Shown here: piece by piece, positions 1-5,834 of the stretch
Position numbering within the stretch: the first letter of the stretch is position 1
Layout: the number at the start of each line of letters is the position of its first letter
Assembly (NCBI GenBank): GCA_903864375.1
Contig: CAIPFS010000515.1
Span: 1 to 6,030 of the forward strand
Source: an uncultured Verrucomicrobiota bacterium
Lineage (GTDB): Bacteria; Verrucomicrobiota; Verrucomicrobiia; Limisphaerales; UBA9464
Reading direction: 5' to 3'
DNA length: 6,030 nt
Position numbers and translations under genes: made by a program
Notes under the pieces: model-generated
The model's database searches: none
Told to the model about the DNA's origin: nothing
Seen by the model: only the letters and a program-made list of their open reading frames with translations

Positions 1-1359
1 GCTGGCCATGCCGACTGCGAGTGTGGCTGCACCTCCTGTCTTTCCGTAAAGCGAGGGTTCACCCACCGAGGCCGCCAGGGCGCTCATGGTTTCCGGCGTG
101 ACCGAATAACCGGAGGCCTGGACCTTCGCGACCGTATCCAGGGCAATGGCGGCGGCATCCGGGCCTGCGCCTTTGATGTTGATGGCCAGGTAGACGCCCG
201 GCTCGAGGCAACAGGCGGCCACCAGGGCCATCACCGCCACCAGGGATTCAAGGCACATTGCGCCATAGCCCACCATGCGGGCATCGCTTTCCCGTGGAAT
301 GATTTTTGGGGTGATACCGCTGGCAACAAGGGAGTGGAATCCACTGATGGCACCGCAGGCGATGGTGATGAAACAGAAGGGAAACAGCCGGCCGGGAACC
401 ACGGGACCACTTCCATTCACAAAGGCGGTGATGGCGGGCATTTTAAGGTCGGGAAGCACCAGGAGGACGCCGCCGGCAAGGGCCAGGATGGTGCCCAACT
501 TCATGAAGGTGCTGAGGTAATCCCGGGGGGCCAGCAGCAGCCACACGGGAAGAACGGACGCGGCGAGTCCGTAGGCAATCAACAGCCAGGCCAGCTGCAT
601 TCCCGGCAGCGTGAACCAGTGGGCCAGTTCCGGATTTTGATGAACCCAGCGTCCGCCGATGACCGCCGCCAGCAGGCAAAGGACACCAATGGCGGAGGCC
701 TCCAGGGTCTTGCCGGGTCGAATCCATCGCAGATAACCGCCCATGGCCAGGGCGACGGGGATGGTGGCTCCCACGGTGAAGACTCCCCAGGGACTTTCCG
801 CGAGGGTACTGACGATGATCAACGCCAGAACCGCCAGCAGGATGATGAGAATGGCGAGGATGGCCGCGAGACAGACGGCGCCCGTCCAGCCATTTAATTC
901 CTCCCGCACCATCTGGCCGAGCGATTTGCCCTTGCGCCGCATCGACGCGGTGAGAATGACAAAATCCTGCACGGCTCCTCCGAGGGTCACCCCGATCAGA
1001 ATCCAGAGCAGACCCGGAAGATATCCAAACTGGGCGGCAAGAACGGGTCCCACCAGGGGGCCTGGGCCGGAAATGGCGGCAAAATGGTGTCCAAACACGA
1101 TCCACCGATTCGTTTTCACAAAATCCCGGCCATCTTCATGGGTCTCGCAGGGTGTTGCCCTGCGGTCATTGAGGGTCAGGACCGAGGCTGCCAGCCATTT
1201 GGCGTAAAAGCGGTAGGCGATGGCATAGGTGCAGAGGGCGGCGACCACCACGTAGGCGGAATTGACCGGCTCACCGCGGCTTGCACAGAGGATGTAAAAG
1301 GACCATCCCCCGGCCGCCGAAACGCCGAGCCAAATCAGGGATCGAATCCAGGACGTCAT
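1..1359 (-). CDS. cstA: Carbon starvation protein CstA family transporter (C-terminus off the left edge)
   Basis: A polytopic inner-membrane transporter of the CstA family, whose characterised members take up peptides or pyruvate when carbon is scarce. Reading the minus strand from the ATG at 1359-1357 gives 453 open codons running off position 1. Family hallmarks appear in the right order: a hydrophobic first segment at residues 5-26; FGHHFAAISGPGPLVGPV at 89-106; LGGAVQDFVILTASMRRKGKSLG following soon after, here cited only as GGAVQDF and KGKSLGQM; APRDYLSTFMKLG at 277-289; ACGAISGFHSLVASG at 334-348; DARMVGYGAM at about 359-368; and YGKTGGAATLAVGMA at about 438-452. The frame is uninterrupted and no key block is missing. 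E. coli CstA is about 700 residues, but shorter family members exist, so the missing length cannot be given. The start is supported by a good -10 box just upstream and by the position of the first membrane segment. It is transcribed divergently from the LptF/LptG-type gene. The family call is firm; the substrate (peptide or pyruvate) is not decidable from this sequence. Confidence 0.95.
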   Translation of the reverse strand, partial: MTSWIRSLIWLGVSAAGGWSFYILCASRGEPVNSAYVVVAALCTYAIAYRFYAKWLAASVLTLNDRRATPCETHEDGRDFVKTNRWIVFGHHFAAISGPGPLVGPVLAAQFGYLPGLLWILIGVTLGGAVQDFVILTASMRRKGKSLGQMVREELNGWTGAVCLAAILAILIILLAVLALIIVSTLAESPWGVFTVGATIPVALAMGGYLRWIRPGKTLEASAIGVLCLLAAVIGGRWVHQNPELAHWFTLPGMQLAWLLIAYGLAASVLPVWLLLAPRDYLSTFMKLGTILALAGGVLLVLPDLKMPAITAFVNGSGPVVPGRLFPFCFITIACGAISGFHSLVASGITPKIIPRESDARMVGYGAMCLESLVAVMALVAACCLEPGVYLAINIKGAGPDAAAIALDTVAKVQASGYSVTPETMSALAASVGEPSLYGKTGGAATLAVGMAS

Positions 1360-1365
1360 GGCACG

Positions 1366-1395
1366 ATTCTAGGATGAACCCGGGGCGGGCGTCCA
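1366..1395 (-). promoter_or_regulatory. Candidate sigma70-type promoter for cstA, possibly giving a leaderless mRNA
   Basis: On the minus strand TAGAAT (1371-1366) matches the TATAAT -10 consensus at five of six positions. An 18-nt spacer separates it from TGGACG (1395-1390), a weaker 4/6 match to TTGACA. Only six bases lie between the -10 box and the ATG at 1359, so transcription would be expected to begin at or within a base or two of the start codon. No Shine-Dalgarno sequence could then be present on the transcript. This is an inference from consensus matching only. Confidence 0.4.
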
Positions 1396-1496
1396 TGCCC
1401 AGGCGGAAACGAATCGGGCTGCCGGGTAGCGAACACCTCCAAAAGTGGACGCGAATCGAGGCATTGAACCGGGTGGGCAGACCGGCGGATGTGCGA

Positions 1497-1637
1497 CGTA
1501 GCGCAGGTTCCAAACCTGCTGTATCGCGGGCCTCCAGGCCTGCCGGGCCCTGGGGCGAACCGGAGTGCTTCGGGACGTGGCACGGCGCAGCCGACTGGAA
1601 AATCGGCGATACAGCCGACCGGAATGTCTGACCTACG
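1497..1637. repeat. Composite palindromic intergenic repeat (nested hairpins)
   Basis: The element is bounded by short inverted ends, CGTAG at 1497-1501 and CTACG at 1633-1637. Inside are: hairpin 1 with perfect 7-bp arms GCAGGTT (1503-1509) and AACCTGC (1513-1519); hairpin 2 with 8-bp arms GCGGGCCT (1526-1533) and AGGCCTGC (1536-1543), including one G-T wobble; hairpin 3 with GCCGA (1590-1594) and TCGGC (1603-1607); and a decayed fourth unit, GAC/GTC, at 1617-1628. A perfect 9-bp outer pair, CTGTATCGC (1519-1527) and GCGATACAG (1606-1614), encloses hairpins 2 and 3. The recurring core is an arm, a TTCCAA-, CTCCAG- or CTGGAA-like turn, and the opposite arm. From memory, similar GCAGGTT-CCA-AACCTGC units recur between genes in Verrucomicrobiota genomes; only one copy of the element lies in this window. 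Confidence 0.7.
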
Positions 1638-1681
1638 GCGTGAGGGCTGGTTCATGGAGCCCCCCCGGATGAGTTGCTCCT

Positions 1682-1709
1682 TTGGTCATTCCGCCGAATC
1701 CGCTACGCT
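1682..1709 (+). promoter_or_regulatory. Candidate promoter for the permease-kinase pair
   Basis: TTGGTC (1682-1687) and TACGCT (1704-1709) are separated by 16 nt and resemble a sigma70-type -35/-10 pair (4/6 matches each to TTGACA and TATAAT). The ATG at 1723 lies 13 nt past the -10 box, so the leader would be only a few nucleotides. If real, the promoter favours translation start 1723, because starts at 1654 or 1669 would lie upstream of the transcript. The evidence is consensus matching only. Confidence 0.35.
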
Positions 1710-1722
1710 GCCCCTGTTGTTC

Positions 1723-3198
1723 ATGCGCCTGCTGGATCGGTACCTTGTTCGTGAGTTGATGGTTCCCCTGGGTATTTGCCTCGGGGGATTCCTCCTGTTT
1801 TGGGTGGCCTTTGATTTGTTCAGCGAACTGAACAACCTCCAGCAACAGCATGCGGGACTCGTCGATATTGCCCGGCTCTACTGGCTCCGACTTCCCCAAC
1901 TTTTGTTGACGATTCTGCCGGTGGGACTGTTGCTGGCCTTGCTGTACGCCCTGACCCAGCATGCGCGGCATCAGGAGTTGACCGCCATGAGGGCGGCCGG
2001 GGTCGGTCTCTGGCGGATCTGTCTGCCCTACTATGCGATTGGCCTGCTGTTTTCCGGTGCCCTTTATCTGGTCAATGAAGTCGTCGCCCCGGATGCGCGG
2101 GAAAAGGAGGATAATCTTCGGGCCGGTTGGTCCGACCCGGCAGCGGCGGAACCCGGTCGCGCCTGGAGGAATAACATCAGCTTTTTCAATCATGCGGAAC
2201 TCCGCTCCTGGTCGCTCGGAGGATACAATCTGGAGACCGGGGAGTTGCGACAACCGCGGGTGGCTTTCTTCCTGCCTTCGAACGCCCGACAGGAATTGAT
2301 CGCGGATGGAGCGCGGTGGAATGCCCCCAGCGGAACCAATGGGGTTTGGATCTTGACGAATGCCTTTGAACTCGTCTTTCGATCTGCAGACGACGGGGCG
2401 CCCGCCCGACGCCGTCGTCCCATGCAGGTGCTGAACGCCGCGGAATTGGGGGCGGACGCGACCTCACTCACCAACTGGCCCTTTCGGTCCAGGAGTGGGT
2501 TGACCAATGGAGTCGTCTATGCCGGCCTCCGGCAGGATGGCGCCGGGAAAGGCCCCAGTTGGGACATGGAACAGTTCAACTCCGCGACCAGCGAGTTGCG
2601 CGGACTCCATGGAAGCGCCCCGCTCGAAAGCGGAGCGCGTCGGATCATCCTGGCCGAGTCCGGACTCTACACCAATGCGGCCTGGCACTTCTTCCGGTCA
2701 CGGGAGTACTTGTACCGTTCCAGCAGCGACGTCTACCCGCTTGAAACCCTTTCGGACGAGTTGGTGATCCCGAATTTGACCGAGACTCCGGAGATCATTC
2801 GAAGCGAGATCCGGGTCACCGGTCTGTTGCGGCAGAGTCGATTGTTGAAAAAGCCCGAGCTGGCGGCCTACCAAATCCGCGACTACCAACGGTTGCATCC
2901 CACCCTGCGCCCCGGCGACCGGGCGGTTCTTGAAACGCAGTTGCAAGCCCACCTGGCGGCACCGTGGACCTGCCTTGTGGTGACCTTCATCGCCGTGCCC
3001 TTCGCCGCTCCATCGGGGCGACGAAATCTTTTCTATGGGGTCGCCGGCAGCATCGCCCTCGCCTTTGGCTATTTCGTCATCCAGCGACTGGGTTTTGCCG
3101 TGGGGCAGCGGGGAATCCTCACGCCCTGGCTGGCGGCGTGGCTTCCCAACCTGTTTTTTGGTCTCCTCGGATTGGGCCTGACCACCCGCGTGCGTTGA
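1723..3198 (+). CDS. LptF/LptG (YjgP/YjgQ) family permease, LptG-like
   Basis: Predicted transmembrane subunit of the lipopolysaccharide-export ABC transporter. In characterised Gram-negatives LptF and LptG form the membrane part, LptB drives it with ATP, and LPS is passed to the LptC/LptA bridge. The 491-residue product has the family architecture. It begins MRLLDRYLVREL, followed by TM1 (about 14-33), TM2 (about 56-77), a cytoplasmic coupling segment HQELTAMRAAGVGLWRI (83-99) where the family contacts LptB, and TM3 (about 100-117) ending in NEVVAP (118-123). A long hydrophilic periplasmic region (about 124-405) follows, then TM4 (about 413-430), TM5 (about 437-455) and TM6 (about 466-484). 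The LDRY start and the VAPDAREKEDNLRA stretch resemble LptG more than LptF. Start 1723 places the conserved N-terminus at residue 1. In-frame ATGs at 1654 (GAGGG seven bases upstream) and 1669 are alternatives but would add unconserved sequence. The sensor kinase follows after one base. No second LptF/G gene, LptB or LptC is in view. Confidence 0.88.
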   Translation: MRLLDRYLVRELMVPLGICLGGFLLFWVAFDLFSELNNLQQQHAGLVDIARLYWLRLPQLLLTILPVGLLLALLYALTQHARHQELTAMRAAGVGLWRICLPYYAIGLLFSGALYLVNEVVAPDAREKEDNLRAGWSDPAAAEPGRAWRNNISFFNHAELRSWSLGGYNLETGELRQPRVAFFLPSNARQELIADGARWNAPSGTNGVWILTNAFELVFRSADDGAPARRRRPMQVLNAAELGADATSLTNWPFRSRSGLTNGVVYAGLRQDGAGKGPSWDMEQFNSATSELRGLHGSAPLESGARRIILAESGLYTNAAWHFFRSREYLYRSSSDVYPLETLSDELVIPNLTETPEIIRSEIRVTGLLRQSRLLKKPELAAYQIRDYQRLHPTLRPGDRAVLETQLQAHLAAPWTCLVVTFIAVPFAAPSGRRNLFYGVAGSIALAFGYFVIQRLGFAVGQRGILTPWLAAWLPNLFFGLLGLGLTTRVR

Positions 3199-3199
3199 T

Positions 3200-4942
3200 A
3201 TGGAAATACCGTTGGCTGAACATGAGCGGATCAAGGCCCGATTGACGCGCCTCGAAGCGGTCCATGCCGTCGGACAGATCGTTCAATCCACGCTGGACCT
3301 GAAGGAGGCGATGCGCCTCCTGCTGCAGGAGGCCGTCCGGCTCCTATCCGCCAATAGTGGCACGGTCAGTCTGGCGAATCCCACCACGGGCTTTCTGGAA
3401 CTGGAGGCCATCCATGGATTTCCTGCCTCGGCGCGGGGATTGCGATTGAAGATCGGTGAAGGAATCACCGGGTGGGTCGCGCGGTCGGGAAAATCAGCCC
3501 GGGTCGGAAATGTTGCGGCGGATCGGCGGTATATCCGAATCCGGGCGGACATCTGTTCCGAACTTGCCGTGCCGCTGCGGGTGGGGGATTCAGTCCGCGG
3601 CGTGATCAACGTCAACTCGGATCGCCTGGATGCCTTTTCGGCGGACGATGAGGAGTTGTTGCAGGAACTGGCCCAGGTGGCGGCCCCGGCCATAGCGAAC
3701 ACCTGGCTTTACGAGCAGGCCCGCCAGAAGGCGCGTCTTCTGGAGTCGCTGGTCAGTGTCAGCCAGACCATCAATTCCACATTCAGCCTGGATGACGCCC
3801 TGCAGGCGATCGTCCGGGAGACTCGCGCCCTTCTCGGAGGAAGGATGTGCTCTCTGATGATGCTCGATTCCTCCGGCGAATGGCTCGAGCTCCGCGCCCA
3901 TTATGGTGCGGGAAAAGAATACCTGTCCAAGCCGCGGCTCAGTGCCGGCGAAAGCTTTGTCGGTATTGCCATGCGGCGGAAGAAGCCGATGCAATTGGAG
4001 AATGTGCAAAAGTCGGGGCGGTATCAAAATGCCTCGATGGCCAGAAAGGAGGGCCTGGTTTCGCTGCTGACGGTGCCGTTGCTCTTTTCGGGAAAGGCGT
4101 TGGGAGCCCTCAATCTCTACACAGGAGAACCGCACACGTTTGCGGATGAAGAGGTCCGGACCCTGACCGCCTACGCCGAATTATCGGCGCTAGCCCTGGA
4201 GAAGACGCGTCTCTACGACCGCATTGTCCAGGTGGAGGAAGCCCTCCGCCAGAGTGAACGCCTCTCCGCCCTCGGATTGCTGGCGGCGGAAATTGCCCAT
4301 GAGATTCGCAATCCGCTGACCGTGATGAAAATGCTGCATCATTCCCTGGCACTGGATTTCCCGGCGCATGATGCGCGCTCCAACGACGTCCGCATCATGG
4401 GTGAAAAAATGGACCACCTGAATCGAATTGTGGATCGTGTCCTGGATTTCGCCCGGAGTGCGGAACCGGAGCGGAGCGAGGTGAACCTGAACCAGTTGCT
4501 GGACGATATGAGCCTGCTGACCCGGCACGCGCTTCAGGTTCACAATGTTCTCCTGGTACGAAAGTTCGACCAATCTCTTCCCTCCGTCTGGGCCGATGCC
4601 ACCCAACTGGAGCAGGCCTTTCTGAATCTGACCTTGAATGCGGTGGAGGCCATGCCGGACGGGGGACGCCTCACGATCCGTTCCAAGGCGTTGCCCCTCA
4701 ATCGAGGTCGGAACCGTCCCTCCCACGTGCTGGTTCGATTCCGGGATACCGGGGCGGGGATGAGTGCCGAACAGCGAAAGCGCGCATTCAGTTCACTTCT
4801 CCAGACGACCAAACCCAAGGGCACCGGACTGGGACTGGCCATTGTTGCGCGGGTGATTGAGCAGCATCAGGGCCTGGTCAAGGTCTGGTCGACCCCCGGC
4901 CGCGGAACCACCATTTCCATGGCTCTGCCGCTGGGAAAATAG
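3200..4942 (+). CDS. Soluble sensor histidine kinase, GAF-GAF-HisKA-HATPase_c
   Basis: A 580-residue two-component sensor kinase expected to autophosphorylate on histidine and pass the phosphate to a response regulator not present here. No signal peptide or membrane segment is seen, so it should act in the cytoplasm. Domains in order: a short helix (about 5-30); GAF1 (about 20-170, with GEGITGWVA at 86-94 and SELAVPL at 120-126); GAF2 (about 180-340, with LTVPLLFSGKALGALNLY at 290-307); a linker helix (about 338-360); HisKA with the H-box EIAHEIRNPLT at 364-374 (phospho-accepting His367); and HATPase_c with N-box NLTLNAVEAM (476-485), G1 box DTGAGM (516-521) and G2 box GTGLGL (541-546). The H-box context resembles NtrB/AtoS/ZraS-type kinases, which usually pair with NtrC-type regulators. 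The F-box region reads AFSSLLQTTK (529-538) rather than the usual FxPFFTTK. The ATG follows the permease stop by one base and has no clear Shine-Dalgarno sequence, so translational coupling is likely. The GAF ligand is unknown; no obvious bilin or haem signature was recognised. Confidence 0.93.
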   Translation: MEIPLAEHERIKARLTRLEAVHAVGQIVQSTLDLKEAMRLLLQEAVRLLSANSGTVSLANPTTGFLELEAIHGFPASARGLRLKIGEGITGWVARSGKSARVGNVAADRRYIRIRADICSELAVPLRVGDSVRGVINVNSDRLDAFSADDEELLQELAQVAAPAIANTWLYEQARQKARLLESLVSVSQTINSTFSLDDALQAIVRETRALLGGRMCSLMMLDSSGEWLELRAHYGAGKEYLSKPRLSAGESFVGIAMRRKKPMQLENVQKSGRYQNASMARKEGLVSLLTVPLLFSGKALGALNLYTGEPHTFADEEVRTLTAYAELSALALEKTRLYDRIVQVEEALRQSERLSALGLLAAEIAHEIRNPLTVMKMLHHSLALDFPAHDARSNDVRIMGEKMDHLNRIVDRVLDFARSAEPERSEVNLNQLLDDMSLLTRHALQVHNVLLVRKFDQSLPSVWADATQLEQAFLNLTLNAVEAMPDGGRLTIRSKALPLNRGRNRPSHVLVRFRDTGAGMSAEQRKRAFSSLLQTTKPKGTGLGLAIVARVIEQHQGLVKVWSTPGRGTTISMALPLGK

Positions 4943-4970
4943 CCGTCCCAACCGAGGCGGGGTCCCATCT

Positions 4971-4990
4971 GAGGGCTGGACAGCGCCCTC
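4971..4990 (+). other. Hairpin between the kinase and DUF1080 genes
   Basis: Perfect 6-bp arms GAGGGC (4971-4976) and GCCCTC (4985-4990) flank an 8-nt loop. It lies 28 nt after the kinase stop codon and about 20 nt before the preferred DUF1080 start. No T-tract follows, so it is not a standard intrinsic terminator. It could attenuate read-through, stabilise an mRNA end, or be chance in GC-rich DNA. Confidence 0.35.
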
Positions 4991-5010
4991 GGATGGAGTT
5001 CAATCCGTGC

Positions 5011-5637
5011 ATGAACACCCGCTGCCTTCTCATCGGCACCTTCTTCGCGACCGTGGCCGTGATGGCCGATCGCCAGTCCCTATTCGATGGTAAAACCCTG
5101 GCCCATTGGGAAGGAAATACCAATGTCTGGAGTGTGGAATCCGGACTTCTGGTGGGAGGCGACGGGAAGACCTTGCTCAAGAACAATGAGTTCCTGGCTT
5201 CCCGCGCTGAATTTGGCGACTTTGTCCTGACGCTAAAGTTTCGATTGGAGGGCACCGAAGGCTTCGTGAATTCCGGGGTTCAGTTCCGCAGCCAGCGAGT
5301 TCCCAATGATCCGGAGATGGTCGGATATCAGGCGGATATTGGCGATGGCTGGTACGGCTGTCTGTATGATGAATCCCGCCGCAACATCGTTCTGGCCCGC
5401 CCAACGGAAGAGGTCTTGAAAAAGGCGCTCCATCCGCTCGGACAATGGAATGACTACGAGGTCCGGTGCGAAGGTCGTCGCATTGTGATTCGGTTGAATG
5501 GCGAGGTCACCGTCGACTACACGGAATCGGACCCCAAAATTCCGGTGACCGGCCATCTGGGCCTTCAGGTGCACGGCGGAGGCAAAACCCGCGTGAGTTT
5601 CAAGGACATCGAAATCGAAACCCACCCGGCGAAATAA
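5011..5637 (+). CDS. Secreted DUF1080 (3-keto-disaccharide hydrolase family) protein
   Basis: Predicted exported protein of 208 residues made of one DUF1080 domain, a concanavalin-like beta-sandwich fold whose characterised members cleave 3-keto-glycosides. The N-terminus MNTR plus a hydrophobic stretch (5-18) and a likely cleavage after AVMA (residue 19) form a signal peptide. No lipobox is evident, so a periplasmic or extracellular location is expected. Family marks: LFDGKTLAHWEG (24-35), FGDFVLTLKFR (67-77), NSGVQFRS (86-93), GQWNDYEV (144-151), LNG (162-164), LGLQVHGGG (183-191) and FKDIEIE (197-203). Start 5011 puts the charged n-region directly before the hydrophobic core. An in-frame ATG at 4993 would add six residues including a Glu and is less signal-like, though it cannot be excluded; neither start has a well-spaced ribosome-binding site (GGAG at 4995-4998 is 12 nt before 5011). 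The gene follows the kinase by 68 nt on the same strand and converges on the DUF1501 gene. Assignment to the family is firm; the substrate is unknown. Confidence 0.9.
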   Translation: MNTRCLLIGTFFATVAVMADRQSLFDGKTLAHWEGNTNVWSVESGLLVGGDGKTLLKNNEFLASRAEFGDFVLTLKFRLEGTEGFVNSGVQFRSQRVPNDPEMVGYQADIGDGWYGCLYDESRRNIVLARPTEEVLKKALHPLGQWNDYEVRCEGRRIVIRLNGEVTVDYTESDPKIPVTGHLGLQVHGGGKTRVSFKDIEIETHPAK

Positions 5638-5717
5638 CGCTGCAACGCCAGGTGCCGTCGCTCGGTCCTCAAGCAATCCTTCGGTTCAAAGTCGGTAACG
5701 CCCTTGAGCTTTGTCAT

Positions 5718-5778
5718 CTTCGTGACTTCGTATGAGATAAATTGGGCCGGATTCACACGAAGGCGCGAAGTCACGAAG
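5718..5778. repeat. CTTCGTG-type inverted repeat with two competing hairpins
   Basis: Perfect 13-bp arms lie at 5718-5730 (CTTCGTGACTTCG) and 5766-5778 (CGAAGTCACGAAG), enclosing 35 nt. Flanking TCAT (5714-5717) and ATGA (5783-5786) could extend the stem past a small bulge. Within it, 5726-5735 (CTTCGTATGA) can instead pair with 5753-5762 (TCACACGAAG) at nine of ten positions. The two foldings share bases 5726-5730 and so exclude each other. The element lies between convergent genes, so it could act as a two-way transcript end although no T-tract follows either side. From memory, CTTCGTG-rich intergenic repeats recur in Verrucomicrobiota and Planctomycetota; that recollection was not tested. 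Confidence 0.65.
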
Positions 5779-5804
5779 AAGTATGAAGCGGCAGACCGTC
5801 CTTC

Positions 5805-5834
5805 AAAAAACTAAACAAACCCCACATTCGGGGT
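5805..5834 (-). terminator. Possible intrinsic terminator overlapping the DUF1501 stop codon
   Basis: On the minus strand ACCCC (5834-5830), a 6-nt loop and GGGGT (5823-5819) form a short perfect stem. A T-rich run follows directly (TTGTTTAG then six T, 5818-5805). The stop codon TAG (5813-5811) sits inside the T-rich run. The stem is only 5 bp, plus a possible G-U closing pair, so the signal is weak, but the order of parts is right for a Rho-independent terminator. Confidence 0.4.

Larger units (their letters stand above)
1360..1722. other. Divergent intergenic region between cstA and the LptF/LptG-family gene
   Basis: This 363-bp stretch separates two divergently transcribed genes. An open frame continues upstream from the rightward gene to 1489, but its predicted peptide is rich in Pro, Gly, Ser and Arg and is read straight through a palindromic repeat, so it is not treated as coding. 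The region contains the cstA promoter candidate near 1366-1395, an approximately 110-bp segment (about 1386-1496) in which I see no recognisable element, the composite repeat at 1497-1637, and a promoter candidate for the rightward genes at 1682-1709. No tRNA or riboswitch was recognised. Confidence 0.7.

Noticed and set aside
334..897. Plus-strand open frame of 187 codons opposite cstA
   Set aside because: Antisense shadow of a clearly conserved gene; the peptide is Gly/Asp/Gln-rich and unlike a folded protein.
443..1105. Long minus-strand open frame of about 220 codons
   Set aside because: It overlaps cstA in another frame of the same strand, and its peptide is Arg/Pro/Gly-rich with no recognisable family, as expected from GC-rich shadow frames.
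1147..1163. Palindrome GCAGGG-TGTTG-CCCTGC inside cstA, resembling the arms of the intergenic repeat
   Set aside because: It encodes a stretch (RRATPC) that fits the normal CstA alignment without an insertion, so it is most simply chance codon use.
1489..1722. Open frame extending the permease by 78 residues at its N-terminus
   Set aside because: It reads through the palindromic repeat, gives a low-complexity Pro/Gly/Ser/Arg-rich peptide and precedes the conserved family N-terminus.
1360..1722. Riboswitch, tRNA or small RNA gene in the long intergenic region
   Set aside because: No cloverleaf, known riboswitch core or promoter-terminator pair could be recognised; the structure seen is explained by the repeat.
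1633..2253. Minus-strand open frame of 206 codons opposite the permease
   Set aside because: Antisense to the membrane-spanning part of the permease; the Gln-rich peptide arises from complementing Leu codons.
5565..5774. Small minus-strand frame (69 codons) across the DUF1080 3' end and the repeat
   Set aside because: Lies largely antisense to the DUF1080 end and over the inverted repeat; no family resemblance.
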